Source of the DNA: Alphaproteobacteria bacterium | Lineage (GTDB): Bacteria > Pseudomonadota > Alphaproteobacteria > JAUHZC01 | Length of the DNA stretch: 64,000 nt | Reading direction: 5' to 3' | NCBI GenBank assembly: GCA_030425805.1 | Contig: JAUHZC010000001.1 | Location: forward strand, 124,001 to 188,000 | Part shown: positions 54,001-62,371 of the stretch, in pieces | Layout of the letters: the number at the start of each line of letters is the position of its first letter | Position numbering within the stretch: position 1 is the first letter of the stretch | The notes under the pieces: generated by a model | What the model was told of the DNA's origin: nothing | Databases searched by the model: none | Seen by the model: the letters and a program-made list of their open reading frames with translations, nothing else | Position numbers and translations under genes: made by a program

Positions 54001-55635
54001 TATAGTTTCCGCGAAGCCTGCAGCAGTCACAGCTTCTGCTCCATCAGCAAGTTCAAGAGTTGCGGTGATAGCCTCTGCAGAAATTGCATCGTCAGCGGCA
54101 ACTCCTCGTACAGCAAGACGATCCTCAAATCCTGCGAAGAGTCTTGCTGCCCTCAGAGCACTCGATCTTTTTCCTTCAGCAATTGTTTCAACAATCCTCA
54201 AGGCATTTGTAAAGCCTACAACGGTCACACTCTCTGCTCCATCAGCAAGTTCAAGAGCTGTAGCGATAGCTGGGACAGAAATATGCTCACTTGCAATGGC
54301 CTCGAGGATAACAAGACGATCAGAAAAGCTTTTAACTGCCTTAGCTGCCCTCACAGCAATACCCCGGTCAGCAGAAGCAATATCTTGGAGTAGACGTAAT
54401 GCCTGGGTGAGTCCCTCTGGATCTGCACTTTCATCACCAACTAAGGCACCTGCATGAAGAAGAACGGCGGAAGAGACTCTTGAATCTAAAGCAGCCGCTA
54501 AAACAACACGCTGCCGTTCCCGGGCATGGCCCGCAAGGAGAAGCGCATTGCTCATATCCTCCAACGAAAGACCCAAAACATGATCCATCATCCCAGGAAC
54601 CCTAACACCTGCAGCATCTTGGGCATCTTCTTCTTGCTCCAAGGCAAGCAAAGTCACTAAAGTCCGAGCAATAACAGGATGAGGATGACATCCTACACAC
54701 TTCATTGCCAAGATTAGATTTTCGGGATCAAAACCACCCTCACGAATGATATCAGGAAAATGGGCAAAAATGAGAGGTCTTGCTTCACCTGGAAGAGCAG
54801 CCACAAGGCGCATACAAGAAAGAACAGTTTCCACAGCACTGCCTTTATCTGAAGGAGTGCCAAAAACTGTGTCTGGATCTATCAATTCCTTTTTAACAGC
54901 CTTAAGAAGTTCAGGGTCTGGACCTGCAACATCTTCGCAAGGATGTGCAGCACCATCAGGCTCTCCAGGGTCTTGAGCAGAAGCTGCAGAAGAAGAGGAA
55001 GATGGTGGGAGCGAAGATGATGATGAAGATGACGGGTCAAGAGCCGTTGGATCATCCTCATCTTCAGCAGCTGCAGTGTCTGCCGCAGCATCAGCAGGTC
55101 CCGCTAAACCATCTGAAACAGCCCCTGCAAAAGAGAGTGCTGCCCCTTGTTCCTCTTCATTTAAGCCCTCAAGAAGATGAAAAAACTTGTAAAAATTAAG
55201 AGAACCCATCCAATCAAAAAAGCTTGCAAGCCTCGCTTTATCAGCACTAAAACGGCCATTTAAAATACCAATTATTTGATCACGGCGAGCTGCCCCCCGA
55301 TTTCCAGGAAAGCTATAAAGTGCCGCGAGAATCCGCCTGCCCTTTGAACCGAGCTCTCCTACCTCAGAAGACCCTCTACCTCCTGTAAATCCAATAGCTC
55401 TACGAAAAACGTCAACCTCTGCATCTCCTGTTTTCCAAAGACCTGCTTCGTCACAAGCACCATTAGATTCCAGCCACCATGCAAAACTCGATCCCCAAGG
55501 GGCATCCTCTGCACCTTTAAATTGAGTCTCAGCTGCCTCCAGATTTTCTAGCACAGGCGTAGCAGCCCCATAGGAAGCACTTATGCTTAAAATTGAAAAG
55601 AGACAAGATATAGTAAGAATGTGTAGTTTTTTCAT
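51010..55635 (-). CDS. Giant exported alpha-helical repeat protein
   Basis: About 1,541 residues started at MKKLHILTISC, where a signal peptide (to SASYGAAT) begins; a start 48 bases upstream is open but would bury it. After an N-terminal domain (to about 165) comes a Ser/Asp/Ala-rich linker (DPSSSSSSSLPPSSSSSAAS) and then more than 1,000 residues of Ala/Glu/Leu-rich helical units. One pair is nearly identical over 66 residues (LELADGAESVT... and LELADGAEAVT...), and units with F.DRL.VLEA and AL.A...... recur throughout, suggesting an alpha-solenoid. The C-terminal 120 residues are charged, with DEDEEGEDAD and ending RTSRQAA. No known domain. Likely a scaffold or adhesion/effector protein, by inference only. 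Confidence 0.72.
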   Translation of the reverse strand: MKKLHILTISCLFSILSISASYGAATPVLENLEAAETQFKGAEDAPWGSSFAWWLESNGACDEAGLWKTGDAEVDVFRRAIGFTGGRGSSEVGELGSKGRRILAALYSFPGNRGAARRDQIIGILNGRFSADKARLASFFDWMGSLNFYKFFHLLEGLNEEEQGAALSFAGAVSDGLAGPADAAADTAAAEDEDDPTALDPSSSSSSSLPPSSSSSAASAQDPGEPDGAAHPCEDVAGPDPELLKAVKKELIDPDTVFGTPSDKGSAVETVLSCMRLVAALPGEARPLIFAHFPDIIREGGFDPENLILAMKCVGCHPHPVIARTLVTLLALEQEEDAQDAAGVRVPGMMDHVLGLSLEDMSNALLLAGHARERQRVVLAAALDSRVSSAVLLHAGALVGDESADPEGLTQALRLLQDIASADRGIAVRAAKAVKSFSDRLVILEAIASEHISVPAIATALELADGAESVTVVGFTNALRIVETIAEGKRSSALRAARLFAGFEDRLAVRGVAADDAISAEAITATLELADGAEAVTAAGFAETIARVQGALRRHSASALALAIRTLPRLEARCAVFEAAADVSEEVVGAALAVAGDETSLPTDQLSATLRALQTLHEQGSLARADDMFGRVASAVPFSTRHVAWIEAAKASVETLGEVFDLAGEVETLTADEFMEGMKVVEALAPQLRAEALAGAMHVAPAEGFAERLRVVDAAKDYTLTAVKGMRRLAVRGVSADHLVRLMTLVDAIPTAAQEDAVVTAGHVSDVEGRLKVLEATASVAPEVTATVRGLFAEEDEVAGEAHVLGTIEAIAAVSREAHFEALRRVGEGEAFADRRLVWLLASSFPDATASVVDLFVGERVVSSEAFQATVGAVDALSDDATASAEAGEASDSLRAATLKIVKRRTLSFGMRRRILEAAAAAEISAQTLPAVEGLLANQGRASYTLEDYLSAMQIVHTLEKNLPPELLEQMLSLAKSRLVRGENRLRARIQMLEKAEELSEEALRVTVEEANRFMRQEDWDSDRGDCIGLSADNFVRLASVNGDLSAKGRLERAMAMTEKANNFEECFKVLETAAKVSAETFDWVVTLVHNNRANGSWSELGAESDHFVTLLNVVEGSSTGRQPSVLKLMARVSFSSGSAMADFRKVYERAAMATDWEVDQAWRLTRARDRRHGHDLQNANSITAALDALRAVTALSVSGDARSFVVSLARMSGDTHGFFQRRIEALGTIRELLEKEVFSRPAVSAEVLDILRGYAEGERSPEERLGRKMALVSTVADLTDRRLPTADVDFLAVMRELRDSALRPGDLRDVKIAVVQGRSPVQEHLSEVDSSGLRAEVLRRIRLCEGDNFFRLLGDASEPRPVVVAAQKAEAAAIAEWDIAAARVEEAKQQALLHRARRQIADLCRGVEGEKDPSRATQAKKMLTSAIRHAKHQLGLSQKTQDEDEEGEDADALSDDEDGHASAALAAVASSATAPAASSFATGESLVLTGREMIAALDRMIGGGDVEEAWRSAADEAAEVRAKALTVARRAAMRTSRQAA
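54038..54433. repeat. 198-bp tandem repeat in the giant gene
   Basis: GCTCCATCAGCAAGTTCAAG begins at 54038 and again at 54236, 198 bases apart, and encodes 66-residue units. The similarity of the DNA is highest around the LELADGAE part; further units in the gene are diverged. Boundaries are approximate. Confidence 0.75.
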
Positions 55636-56089
55636 GATGGATAATACTAATGCTTTTTTGGAAAAGTAGTGTATTTGAGGCAAAAATCAAGATCTTCTGG
55701 AGCTTTTCCCAGGAAAGATTTATCGTTATTTGAGGCTGGTAAAATGACAAAACTCCATAACAGTGAAGTAAGTATTGATCCGAATATTGTAAAGGCCTTG
55801 TTAAAATTTCGGCCTCTCTTCCCATGAAGAAAGTCATTCCGGGCTACGACCCGAGGCCCAAATATTTTGTGGATCGCCACAGGCCTTCGGCCTTCGCGAT
55901 GACCGTAAGGAGGTCATTGGGAAGCGCTCTCCCTTTATTGTCATTGCGAGAAGCGTAGCGACGAAGCAATCCATAAAGCACTGGACTCCTCATACCCTGC
56001 AAAATTCCACCCCCCACAAGAATGCTGATCTTCAGTTTGGAGATTAGCCCTGTCTAGGCTATAGTAAATCTATAAGGAATAGAGGCTTT
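55636..56089. repeat. 454-base gap with dispersed repeats
   Basis: No gene seen. A hairpin-type repeat TCATTCCGGGCTACGACCCGAGG (55832-55854), a type A unit (GTGGATCGCCACAGGCCTTCGGCCTTCGCGATGACCG, 55869-55905) and a type B unit (GTCATTGCGAGAAGCGTAGCGACGAAGCAATCCATA, 55937-55972) stand in a row. The last part is the promoter of the amidase gene: TTTGGA (56036-56041), 18 bases, TATAGT (56060-56065). Confidence 0.65.
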
Positions 56090-56806
56090 ATGTCAGGGTC
56101 ACAGTGGTTATCAGGCGTTCCTCGTATAGAGAGCCAGAATTATGATGATCGTCCAGCAGGTTCTGCTTTGAATGCGATTGTTCTTCACTATACCGCTGTT
56201 GATGATGACATTTCTCTCCGTGCTCTTACAAAAAAGCAAAAAGAAATCCCACCTGTAAGTGCGCATTTTCTTATAACTTCTGATGGAACTTGTCACCAGC
56301 TTGTTCCTCTCAATGCCCGGGCTTGGCATTGTGGAAAAAGCAATTGGAAGGGACAAGAAAGCCTCAATAGTTCAAGCATTGGCATTGAAATTGTGAATGA
56401 TGGCTTTTCTCCATTTCACCCCACACAAATTGAAACGCTCAAACAGATTCTGAGGCAAATTTTTGACGTGACGGGTCTTGGTCCCGAAGCTGTTGCAGGG
56501 CACCAAGACATTTCTCCTGATCGTAAAATCGATCCAGGGCCACACTTTCCCTGGGAAGAGCTTGAGGCAGAAGGCCTTGTAGCTCAACAGGACATAGAAC
56601 CCCTCATGAGACTATGGACAAAAGGTCCTCTCTCTAAAAACAGGGAAAAGATTGAAAAGGCTATGAATGCCTTTTTACGCAAAACACCTGAAGGAGAGAC
56701 AGAGCTCAAAGAAATGCTTCTGCAACTTGGTTATGCCGTACATCTCTACGGCATGACCCACTGCCTGCGCGCTTGCATTGTGCGGAATTTAAAGCGTTTT
56801 GCTTAG
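56090..56806 (+). CDS. N-acetylmuramoyl-L-alanine amidase (AmiD/AmpD type)
   Basis: A 238-residue Amidase_2 enzyme. Zinc ligands and catalytic residues are in AIVLHYTAVDD, in AHFLIT and in AGHQDISPDRKIDPGPHFPW; SIGIEIVND is a family motif. A C-terminal helical domain of about 60 residues (LLQLGYAVHLYG...) resembles a degenerate peptidoglycan-binding domain, as in AmiD. It cleaves the amide bond between MurNAc and the stem peptide. There is no signal peptide, so it probably acts on muropeptides in the cytosol or is exported without one. The stop overlaps the mipZ stop by four bases. Confidence 0.87.
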   Translation: MSGSQWLSGVPRIESQNYDDRPAGSALNAIVLHYTAVDDDISLRALTKKQKEIPPVSAHFLITSDGTCHQLVPLNARAWHCGKSNWKGQESLNSSSIGIEIVNDGFSPFHPTQIETLKQILRQIFDVTGLGPEAVAGHQDISPDRKIDPGPHFPWEELEAEGLVAQQDIEPLMRLWTKGPLSKNREKIEKAMNAFLRKTPEGETELKEMLLQLGYAVHLYGMTHCLRACIVRNLKRFA

Positions 56807-57726
56807 CTAGCTTTTTTCTCTGTGGGTGCAGCATCTTTGTTTTGCATCTTGGCCACAAGTCCTGACAAGTTGAAAGCTTTCAACAAATTGCGTAACTCTT
56901 GGCGGGCTGCGACCTGAGACATGGTCAACCTCTTGCCCATATCCTCAAGATCCAGCAATGTTAAACCACTAAGGAAAAGCTCTCGGAAAATTACACGCTC
57001 ACAGAACCCAGACGCAATCCGGAATCCCAAACGAGGCGCCAGAAGGCTTAACACTTTTGTCACTTCCTCTTTGTTGCGAGCATAGAGATTAGACAAACGA
57101 TTTCGCACGACAATCCAGTCCACAGTCACCTTATCCCGCATCAGACGCTTCTTCTTCTGCTCCCAGACAGATTCTGCATAGGTACTGGGCTTAAGATCTT
57201 GGATTTTACCTTCCATTTGTTCCACGTTCACCAAAAGATCAAGATCTATAAAACTATCATTGATCGGCGTGATAAGCGTATCTGCATATGAGTGCGCTAA
57301 ACGGGAAAGGTAAGTGTCATTTCCTGGCGTATCAATCACAATGAAATGATTTTCGCTCAACTCTTCAAAGGCTGCTGTAAAGCGATTCTCTTCATCTTTT
57401 TCCGCGAGCTCAAGGCTCCGATTTTCACTACGTGGAATGGGGCGATGCTGAGGCATGAGGAGCTTATCGCACTGCTTCAAGCCAACTTTCTCACGATTCG
57501 TCACGTAACGCGTGAGCGTTCCTTGGCGCGCATCTAAATCCATAGATCCAACACGAAAACCCATTTTCATGAGCTGCACAATAAGATGCATGGAAATGGT
57601 GGACTTTCCAGTCCCCCCTTTTTCATTTCCAAGAACAACAACATATGGTTTGGAGCCAGTAGACACAGATTTTCCCTCTAACATCACTTCTAGATGCAGC
57701 GTATCATATTTCCCCTCTGTCGACAC
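56803..57726 (-). CDS. mipZ: MipZ division-plane positioning ATPase
   Basis: A 307-residue ParA-like ATPase with deviant Walker A GNEKGGTGKST (residues about 33-43), MDLDARQGTLTRY and a Walker B VIDTPGND. This matches MipZ of Caulobacter, which forms a gradient from the pole-tethered ParB complex and keeps FtsZ away from poles. ParA proper is less likely because there is no parB neighbour. The start is not certain: a GTG with no ribosome site at 57726, or the ATG of MLEGKSVS at 57684. Confidence 0.88.
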   Translation of the reverse strand: MSTEGKYDTLHLEVMLEGKSVSTGSKPYVVVLGNEKGGTGKSTISMHLIVQLMKMGFRVGSMDLDARQGTLTRYVTNREKVGLKQCDKLLMPQHRPIPRSENRSLELAEKDEENRFTAAFEELSENHFIVIDTPGNDTYLSRLAHSYADTLITPINDSFIDLDLLVNVEQMEGKIQDLKPSTYAESVWEQKKKRLMRDKVTVDWIVVRNRLSNLYARNKEEVTKVLSLLAPRLGFRIASGFCERVIFRELFLSGLTLLDLEDMGKRLTMSQVAARQELRNLLKAFNLSGLVAKMQNKDAAPTEKKAS

Positions 57727-57826
57727 TCAGATTTTTTCACAAACTCAGGTACCAATATCTTCTTTCTAAAAAAACTTGAAAGATAAATAAAAAAAACCAT
57801 ATTCTAAAAGAAATTATGAATTTAAT

Positions 57827-58312
57827 ATGAAATATTTTTATTTTGTTTTGTTTTTTCTTTTTGCAATTGAAGGTTATTCTGCTGCTGATGACCGCGCAGC
57901 GGCTCCTTCTCCAACTTTCACATCCGAACAAATTGAGGCAGCTAAGGCGGCTCTTGATGTTTTAGAGAAAGCTTTTGAAGAGTTGATGTGCTTTATGGAT
58001 TCAGAGAGAAATGAAATCTCTACAGACCTTCTCGTTGAAGAAGAAGTAAAACGCCTTGAAGCTGCAAAAATCCTTGAAAATCAGGGTTACACACAACTCA
58101 GCCGTGCTGGCGCTACAGACGCCCCTCTAGGCCCTCGGGGAAATCCGTGGTTTACAATGGATGGGTTTCGAGAAGCCTGTGCACAAATTCTGCGTGAAAT
58201 GGGCCATGAGGAGGCCGCAGAAGACTCGGGAGCTGCTGCAGCAGCCGAAGACGGTGCGCTTGATCTAAGTCCCCCTGAGGTGCTAACAAGGGAAGAAGGC
58301 GCTGAGTCATAA
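57827..58312 (+). CDS. Exported acidic orphan protein overlapping lpxB
   Basis: A 161-residue product: signal peptide (MKYFYFVLFFLFAIEGYSAADD), a helical middle, and an Ala/Glu-rich tail (EEAAEDSGAAAAAEDGALDL). Its last 161 bases lie antisense to the 3' end of lpxB. Codon use and residues are sensible on both strands. No family recognised. No Shine-Dalgarno sequence precedes the ATG. Confidence 0.6.
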   Translation: MKYFYFVLFFLFAIEGYSAADDRAAAPSPTFTSEQIEAAKAALDVLEKAFEELMCFMDSERNEISTDLLVEEEVKRLEAAKILENQGYTQLSRAGATDAPLGPRGNPWFTMDGFREACAQILREMGHEEAAEDSGAAAAAEDGALDLSPPEVLTREEGAES

Positions 58313-59291
58313 GATCCGGATGGCAATTCTCCTGAAGGTGCTCTGGAAATACTTCCTCCTTAAGAAGGATATTTGGAAGAGAAACATAGGGAACCTGTAT
58401 CAGCTTTCGCCCAATCCAGGCGGTTAGAGGATGCACCTTGTAGGCCACAACGGTTGGCACCTGAAAATACCCAAGTTCAAGAGTTACCGTCCCTGAAGCC
58501 GCCAGTGCTGCATTGGATGCCTTCATAGCGCCTGTTTTTTCATCCGGATCCGTAACAATCAACGTTGGGCAAGCCCAAGATTGGGTCCGCACCCAGTCTG
58601 CCACAGCCGGTACCGTCGGAAGCACGAGGTGCAGATCCGGATAAGTTTGCTGCAAAAGTTTAACCGTCTCCTGAAAAATCGGAACAAGAGTTTCCACTTC
58701 ACCCTTTCGACTCCCCGGCAAAACACACAGCAAAGGCGTATCTGGAGCAACATCCCGTTTTTGGCGAAAGGCTTTACCTGCTTCTGCATCTAAGGGAATT
58801 GATGCTAAAGGGTGTCCAACAAAAGAGGCTGACAAACCATGGGAGGTAAAATAATCTGGCTCAAAGGGAAATAAGCAATAGAGGTGATCCAAGAATTGTG
58901 CGATTTTCTTGGCTCGTCCTGGGCGCCATGCCCACACTGAAGGCGCAACCACATGGTGAACCTTAAACCCCTTTTTATGAGCCCACTTTCCAATTCGAAA
59001 TGAAAAGTCAGGGCTATCAATTGTGAGAACAGCGTCTGGTTGAAACTCTTCGATTGCGGCTTTGGTTCGAGATAAACATCTAAAAACACGGGGAAGAGCC
59101 TTCACCACTTCTACAATTCCCATGAGAGAAAGATCTGTCATAGGAAAAAGAGAGCGAAGCCCCTGCCCCATCATAAGATCTCCACCAACACCAGCTATTT
59201 TTAACTGTGGATCTTTTTCCCTCAAGCCTTTGAGGATTTCTGCCCCAATCCAATCGCCCGAAGACTCCCCTGCAATAATGAAAAGCTTCAT
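58152..59291 (-). CDS. lpxB: Lipid-A-disaccharide synthase LpxB
   Basis: A 379-residue glycosyltransferase (GT19) that joins UDP-diacylglucosamine and lipid X to make the lipid A disaccharide. N-terminal IAGESSGDWIGA is the family signature; VAPSVWAWRPGRAKKIA, LPGSRKGEVE and LELGYFQVPTVVAYK are also characteristic. Length is normal, so the overlap with the gene on the other strand does not arise from a truncation of LpxB. It ends the lipid A cluster, 6 bases after lpxI. Confidence 0.96.
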   Translation of the reverse strand: MKLFIIAGESSGDWIGAEILKGLREKDPQLKIAGVGGDLMMGQGLRSLFPMTDLSLMGIVEVVKALPRVFRCLSRTKAAIEEFQPDAVLTIDSPDFSFRIGKWAHKKGFKVHHVVAPSVWAWRPGRAKKIAQFLDHLYCLFPFEPDYFTSHGLSASFVGHPLASIPLDAEAGKAFRQKRDVAPDTPLLCVLPGSRKGEVETLVPIFQETVKLLQQTYPDLHLVLPTVPAVADWVRTQSWACPTLIVTDPDEKTGAMKASNAALAASGTVTLELGYFQVPTVVAYKVHPLTAWIGRKLIQVPYVSLPNILLKEEVFPEHLQENCHPDLMTQRLLPLLAPQGDLDQAHRLRLLQQLPSLLRPPHGPFHAEFVHRLLETHPL

Positions 59292-59297
59292 AATACC

Positions 59298-60107
59298 TCA
59301 CTCAAAAAAGTGAAGGAATTGACCCGTTTTCGCCAATTGCTCTTGGAAGACTTCTGGATCCAAAACAACAACACCCTCCCGGTGCAAAGCCACGCCTGCA
59401 AAGACTTCTGGGTTGAGAAATTTCAAAGTTCGTGTTCCCACGACAGGCTCATCAACCCGTGTATCCTGAGTTGATTTTGGCATTTTGATAAATAAGGCTT
59501 TTTTGTCACGCCCCTGAATGAGATCGCAAGACCGCTGAAGCAGACCATCTGTCCCTTCAGCACCTTCAATACCAATGACTTGTCCATCACAAACAACGAT
59601 AGCTTGCCCCACATTGTAAGGAGAAAGAGTGTCTAAAACGGCACGCCCCAAAGCAAGATCTGCTCCATAAGTTTCTGGCAAAGAACCTTCTGCAGAGCAG
59701 AGCCTCTCCTGTTTGATAAACTGACCCGCAGAATGGAAGGTAAATCCCTCTCCTTCAAAAAGAGAAATAAGTTTGCGCAAAACCTGATCATCTTGCCCCA
59801 TGATTGGAAGAAGCTGTGCCATCCAGGCCATACCTTTAAAATCTGGGGCAAGCTCGCTCGCCCGAGGACGCTCGATTTTTCCGGCAAATACCAAATCTTT
59901 CACATCATGAGAGCGGAAGAATGAGAGGGCTTTTCCTACTTTTCCCAGTCCGCACTTTAATACTGTGTAAGAAGCATCCCAGGGTTCTTCAGAGCTGTCT
60001 AAATCAAGAACGTAAACCTTTGCTCCTGACTGGGAGGCTGCGGAAGCAACCTGCCGCGGAAGATCTCCAGATCCAGCAAGGATACCAAGGGTTTTAAGTT
60101 CCGACAT
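59298..60107 (-). CDS. lpxI: UDP-2,3-diacylglucosamine pyrophosphatase LpxI
   Basis: 269 residues from MSELKTLGILAGSG, chosen as the family start though it overlaps lpxA by 14 bases. LpxI hydrolyses UDP-2,3-diacylglucosamine to lipid X, replacing LpxH in most alphaproteobacteria. Signatures: LAGSGDLPRQVA, the LVFAGKIERP segment, and MGQDDQVLRK (residues about 100-115), VGTRTLKFLNP. The position between lpxA and lpxB is standard. Confidence 0.94.
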   Translation of the reverse strand: MSELKTLGILAGSGDLPRQVASAASQSGAKVYVLDLDSSEEPWDASYTVLKCGLGKVGKALSFFRSHDVKDLVFAGKIERPRASELAPDFKGMAWMAQLLPIMGQDDQVLRKLISLFEGEGFTFHSAGQFIKQERLCSAEGSLPETYGADLALGRAVLDTLSPYNVGQAIVVCDGQVIGIEGAEGTDGLLQRSCDLIQGRDKKALFIKMPKSTQDTRVDEPVVGTRTLKFLNPEVFAGVALHREGVVVLDPEVFQEQLAKTGQFLHFFE

Positions 60108-60900
60108 TTTTGGGCATGCAGATGGGACGCCCCCCATCTTGGCGAATAAAGTTAATAAGCTCGGCTACGGTAACATGATCATCATAATGGGACATCACTT
60201 GATCTAAACGATCAGAAAAAGTACTTCCCTCAATATCAACAGTAAAGAGCTGACGGTACGCTTCACGCAGGCGATCAATACCATCCCGTTCAAAGCCACG
60301 GCGCTTGAGACCTACAATATTAAGACCTGCAAGATAAGCTCGATCTCCTTTTACAGACCCATAAGGAATCACATCTTTTTCAACACCGGACATACCACCA
60401 ATAATGGCGTGATCCCCAATTCGTACAAATTGATGAACGGCTGAAAGACCACCAATAATCACATTATCACCAACCGTTACATGCCCTGCAAGCGTTGCAT
60501 TATTGGCCATAATGACGTTATTTCCCAGAATACAATCATGGGCAACATGAACGCTTGCCATCAACAGGCACCGATCTCCCACAACTGTTTTCATTTTATC
60601 GCCTTTGGTTCCAGGCTGGATCGTCACATACTCACGAATCATACAGCCAGAGCCAATGTGAACTTCTGAAGGCTCACCTTCATACTTTAAGTCCTGAGGA
60701 CGGTGCCCAATTGAGGAAAAAGGGAAAATTTCTGTTTTGTCCCCAATCGTCGTAAGTCCTTCTACCACGACGTGGGAATGCAAACGCACATCATCCCCCA
60801 GCGTGACCTGAGGGCCAACGATTGAATAAGGGCCGATTTCCACATTTTTCCCAACTTTGGCTTGATCAGAAACGATCGCCGTTGGATGAATTCCTGCCAT
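60094..60900 (-). CDS. lpxA: UDP-GlcNAc acyltransferase LpxA
   Basis: A 268-residue left-handed beta-helix protein of hexapeptide repeats (IGPYSIVGPQVTLGDDVRL...). The catalytic His is in SVHVAHDC. It adds the 3-OH acyl chain to UDP-GlcNAc, first step of lipid A. It overlaps fabZ by one base and lpxI by 14 bases. Confidence 0.96.
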   Translation of the reverse strand: MAGIHPTAIVSDQAKVGKNVEIGPYSIVGPQVTLGDDVRLHSHVVVEGLTTIGDKTEIFPFSSIGHRPQDLKYEGEPSEVHIGSGCMIREYVTIQPGTKGDKMKTVVGDRCLLMASVHVAHDCILGNNVIMANNATLAGHVTVGDNVIIGGLSAVHQFVRIGDHAIIGGMSGVEKDVIPYGSVKGDRAYLAGLNIVGLKRRGFERDGIDRLREAYRQLFTVDIEGSTFSDRLDQVMSHYDDHVTVAELINFIRQDGGRPICMPKNVGT

Positions 60901-61358
60901 TAGGCGTCCTCCGAATCCACAATCATTGCTGTATAAGTTGCCTCAGCCATGACTTGACCATCAACTTTTGCTTCACCGCGATATTTCCAAACTTGGCCAC
61001 GGCCTTTCACCATCTCAACCTCAAGATGCAAAACCATGCCAGGCTTTACAGGCTTGCGGAAGCGAGCAGAATCAATGGACATAAAATATACATCTCGCGT
61101 CTGATCTGTAGCAGGAAGACTTTTGTTAACAATCAACCCTGCAGTTTGAGCCAGAGCCTCAACAATCATCACACCAGGCATAATAGGATTTCCAGGAAAA
61201 TGACCCATAAAGTAAGGCTCATTTGTCGTAACACACTTAATTCCAACACCTTGCTTCCCAGGGATCAATTTTTCAACACGGTCCACCATCAAAAAGGGGT
61301 AACGGTGAGGAATAAGCTTCATAATTTCATCAAGTTCTAACGTTACGTAATCCGTCAT
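60900..61358 (-). CDS. fabZ: 3-hydroxyacyl-ACP dehydratase FabZ
   Basis: 152 residues from MTDYVTLELDE, one base after lpxD; an earlier start would run into lpxD. Hotdog-fold enzyme with the active-site His in GHFPGNPIMPGVMIVEALAQ. It dehydrates 3-hydroxyacyl-ACP for fatty acid synthesis, using the same acyl substrates as LpxA and LpxD, which fits its place between them. Confidence 0.95.
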   Translation of the reverse strand: MTDYVTLELDEIMKLIPHRYPFLMVDRVEKLIPGKQGVGIKCVTTNEPYFMGHFPGNPIMPGVMIVEALAQTAGLIVNKSLPATDQTRDVYFMSIDSARFRKPVKPGMVLHLEVEMVKGRGQVWKYRGEAKVDGQVMAEATYTAMIVDSEDA

Positions 61359-61359
61359 A

Positions 61360-62352
61360 CTAACCTTCTCTTTTGTCCCCTTGCACGCGACGTGTCTTTG
61401 CAAGTTGACCTAATTTTGAATTTTGTTGATGCCACTGGCGAATGGGAACTGCTGGAATTCCTCCAACAGTTTGCCCGGGCTCAATATCACGCATAATACC
61501 ACTTTTTGCAGCAGCCTGCGCCCCTTTTTTCAGGTGTAAATGCCCTGAAACACCGACCTGCCCACCAAGAGCAACATAATCTTCAAGGATCGTACTCCCA
61601 GCAATACCGACTTGTGAAACAATGATACAGCCTTTTCCAATTTGCACATTATGCCCAATTTGGACAAGATTATCGATGCGGGTCCCGTCTCCAATGACTG
61701 TGTCCCGAAGACTTCCTCGATCAATAGTTGTATTGGCACCGATATCGACCTGGTTTCCGATAATGACACGCCCAATCTGAGGGATATTCAGAGGCCCTTT
61801 CTCATCCATAGCAAAACCAAAGCCTGCCTGCCCAATGCGAGCACCAGTGTAAACATGGCACTTTGCTCCCATATGGGTGTGAACGATAACAGCCCCAGCA
61901 TCAATACGGCACAACTCCCCAATGCGAACATAAGGTCCAATGTAGACATGATGTCCGACACGTGTTCCTTTTCCGAGCTCGGCTGTAGGATGGATCACTG
62001 CAGTTGGGTGAATCAATTCCTGAGTACCATGAATTTCCTCAGGGTAAAACGCCTGAGAAATGGCCGCAAACGCCCGCTGTGGCGTTGATGTCAAAAGAGG
62101 AAGAACATTCTGGGGAAGAAGATCTTTATGTTTCGGATGAACAATGCAAGCACCTGCTCGACAATCAGTAATCTGGGACTTGTACTTTTCATTATGATGA
62201 AAAGCTATATCTTCAGACCCTGCCTCTGTTAAGGCCTTTACATCTGTAAAAAAAATGCCCCCAGCCTGCTCTTTTAATGCATCAGCATTCTCAAAAGAGG
62301 CCAGCTGGAGGACATCAGCAAGGGAGAGTTTCTCTGCTTTTTCAAAAAACAT
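61360..62352 (-). CDS. lpxD: UDP-3-O-acylglucosamine N-acyltransferase LpxD
   Basis: A 330-residue protein: an N-terminal domain (residues 1-110, uridine binding), then hexapeptide-repeat beta helix ([20 protein letters not shown]...), with catalytic His in [13 protein letters not shown]. Catalyses the third step of lipid A synthesis. It lies 19 bases after skp. Confidence 0.96.
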   Translation of the reverse strand: MFFEKAEKLSLADVLQLASFENADALKEQAGGIFFTDVKALTEAGSEDIAFHHNEKYKSQITDCRAGACIVHPKHKDLLPQNVLPLLTSTPQRAFAAISQAFYPEEIHGTQELIHPTAVIHPTAELGKGTRVGHHVYIGPYVRIGELCRIDAGAVIVHTHMGAKCHVYTGARIGQAGFGFAMDEKGPLNIPQIGRVIIGNQVDIGANTTIDRGSLRDTVIGDGTRIDNLVQIGHNVQIGKGCIIVSQVGIAGSTILEDYVALGGQVGVSGHLHLKKGAQAAAKSGIMRDIEPGQTVGGIPAVPIRQWHQQNSKLGQLAKTRRVQGDKREG

Positions 62353-62371
62353 GCAACCCCCCCCTTCTATC

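Noticed and set aside
56803..57726. ParA chromosome segregation protein
   Set aside because: No parB nearby, and the spacing of GNEKGGTGKST and the following segments fit MipZ better.
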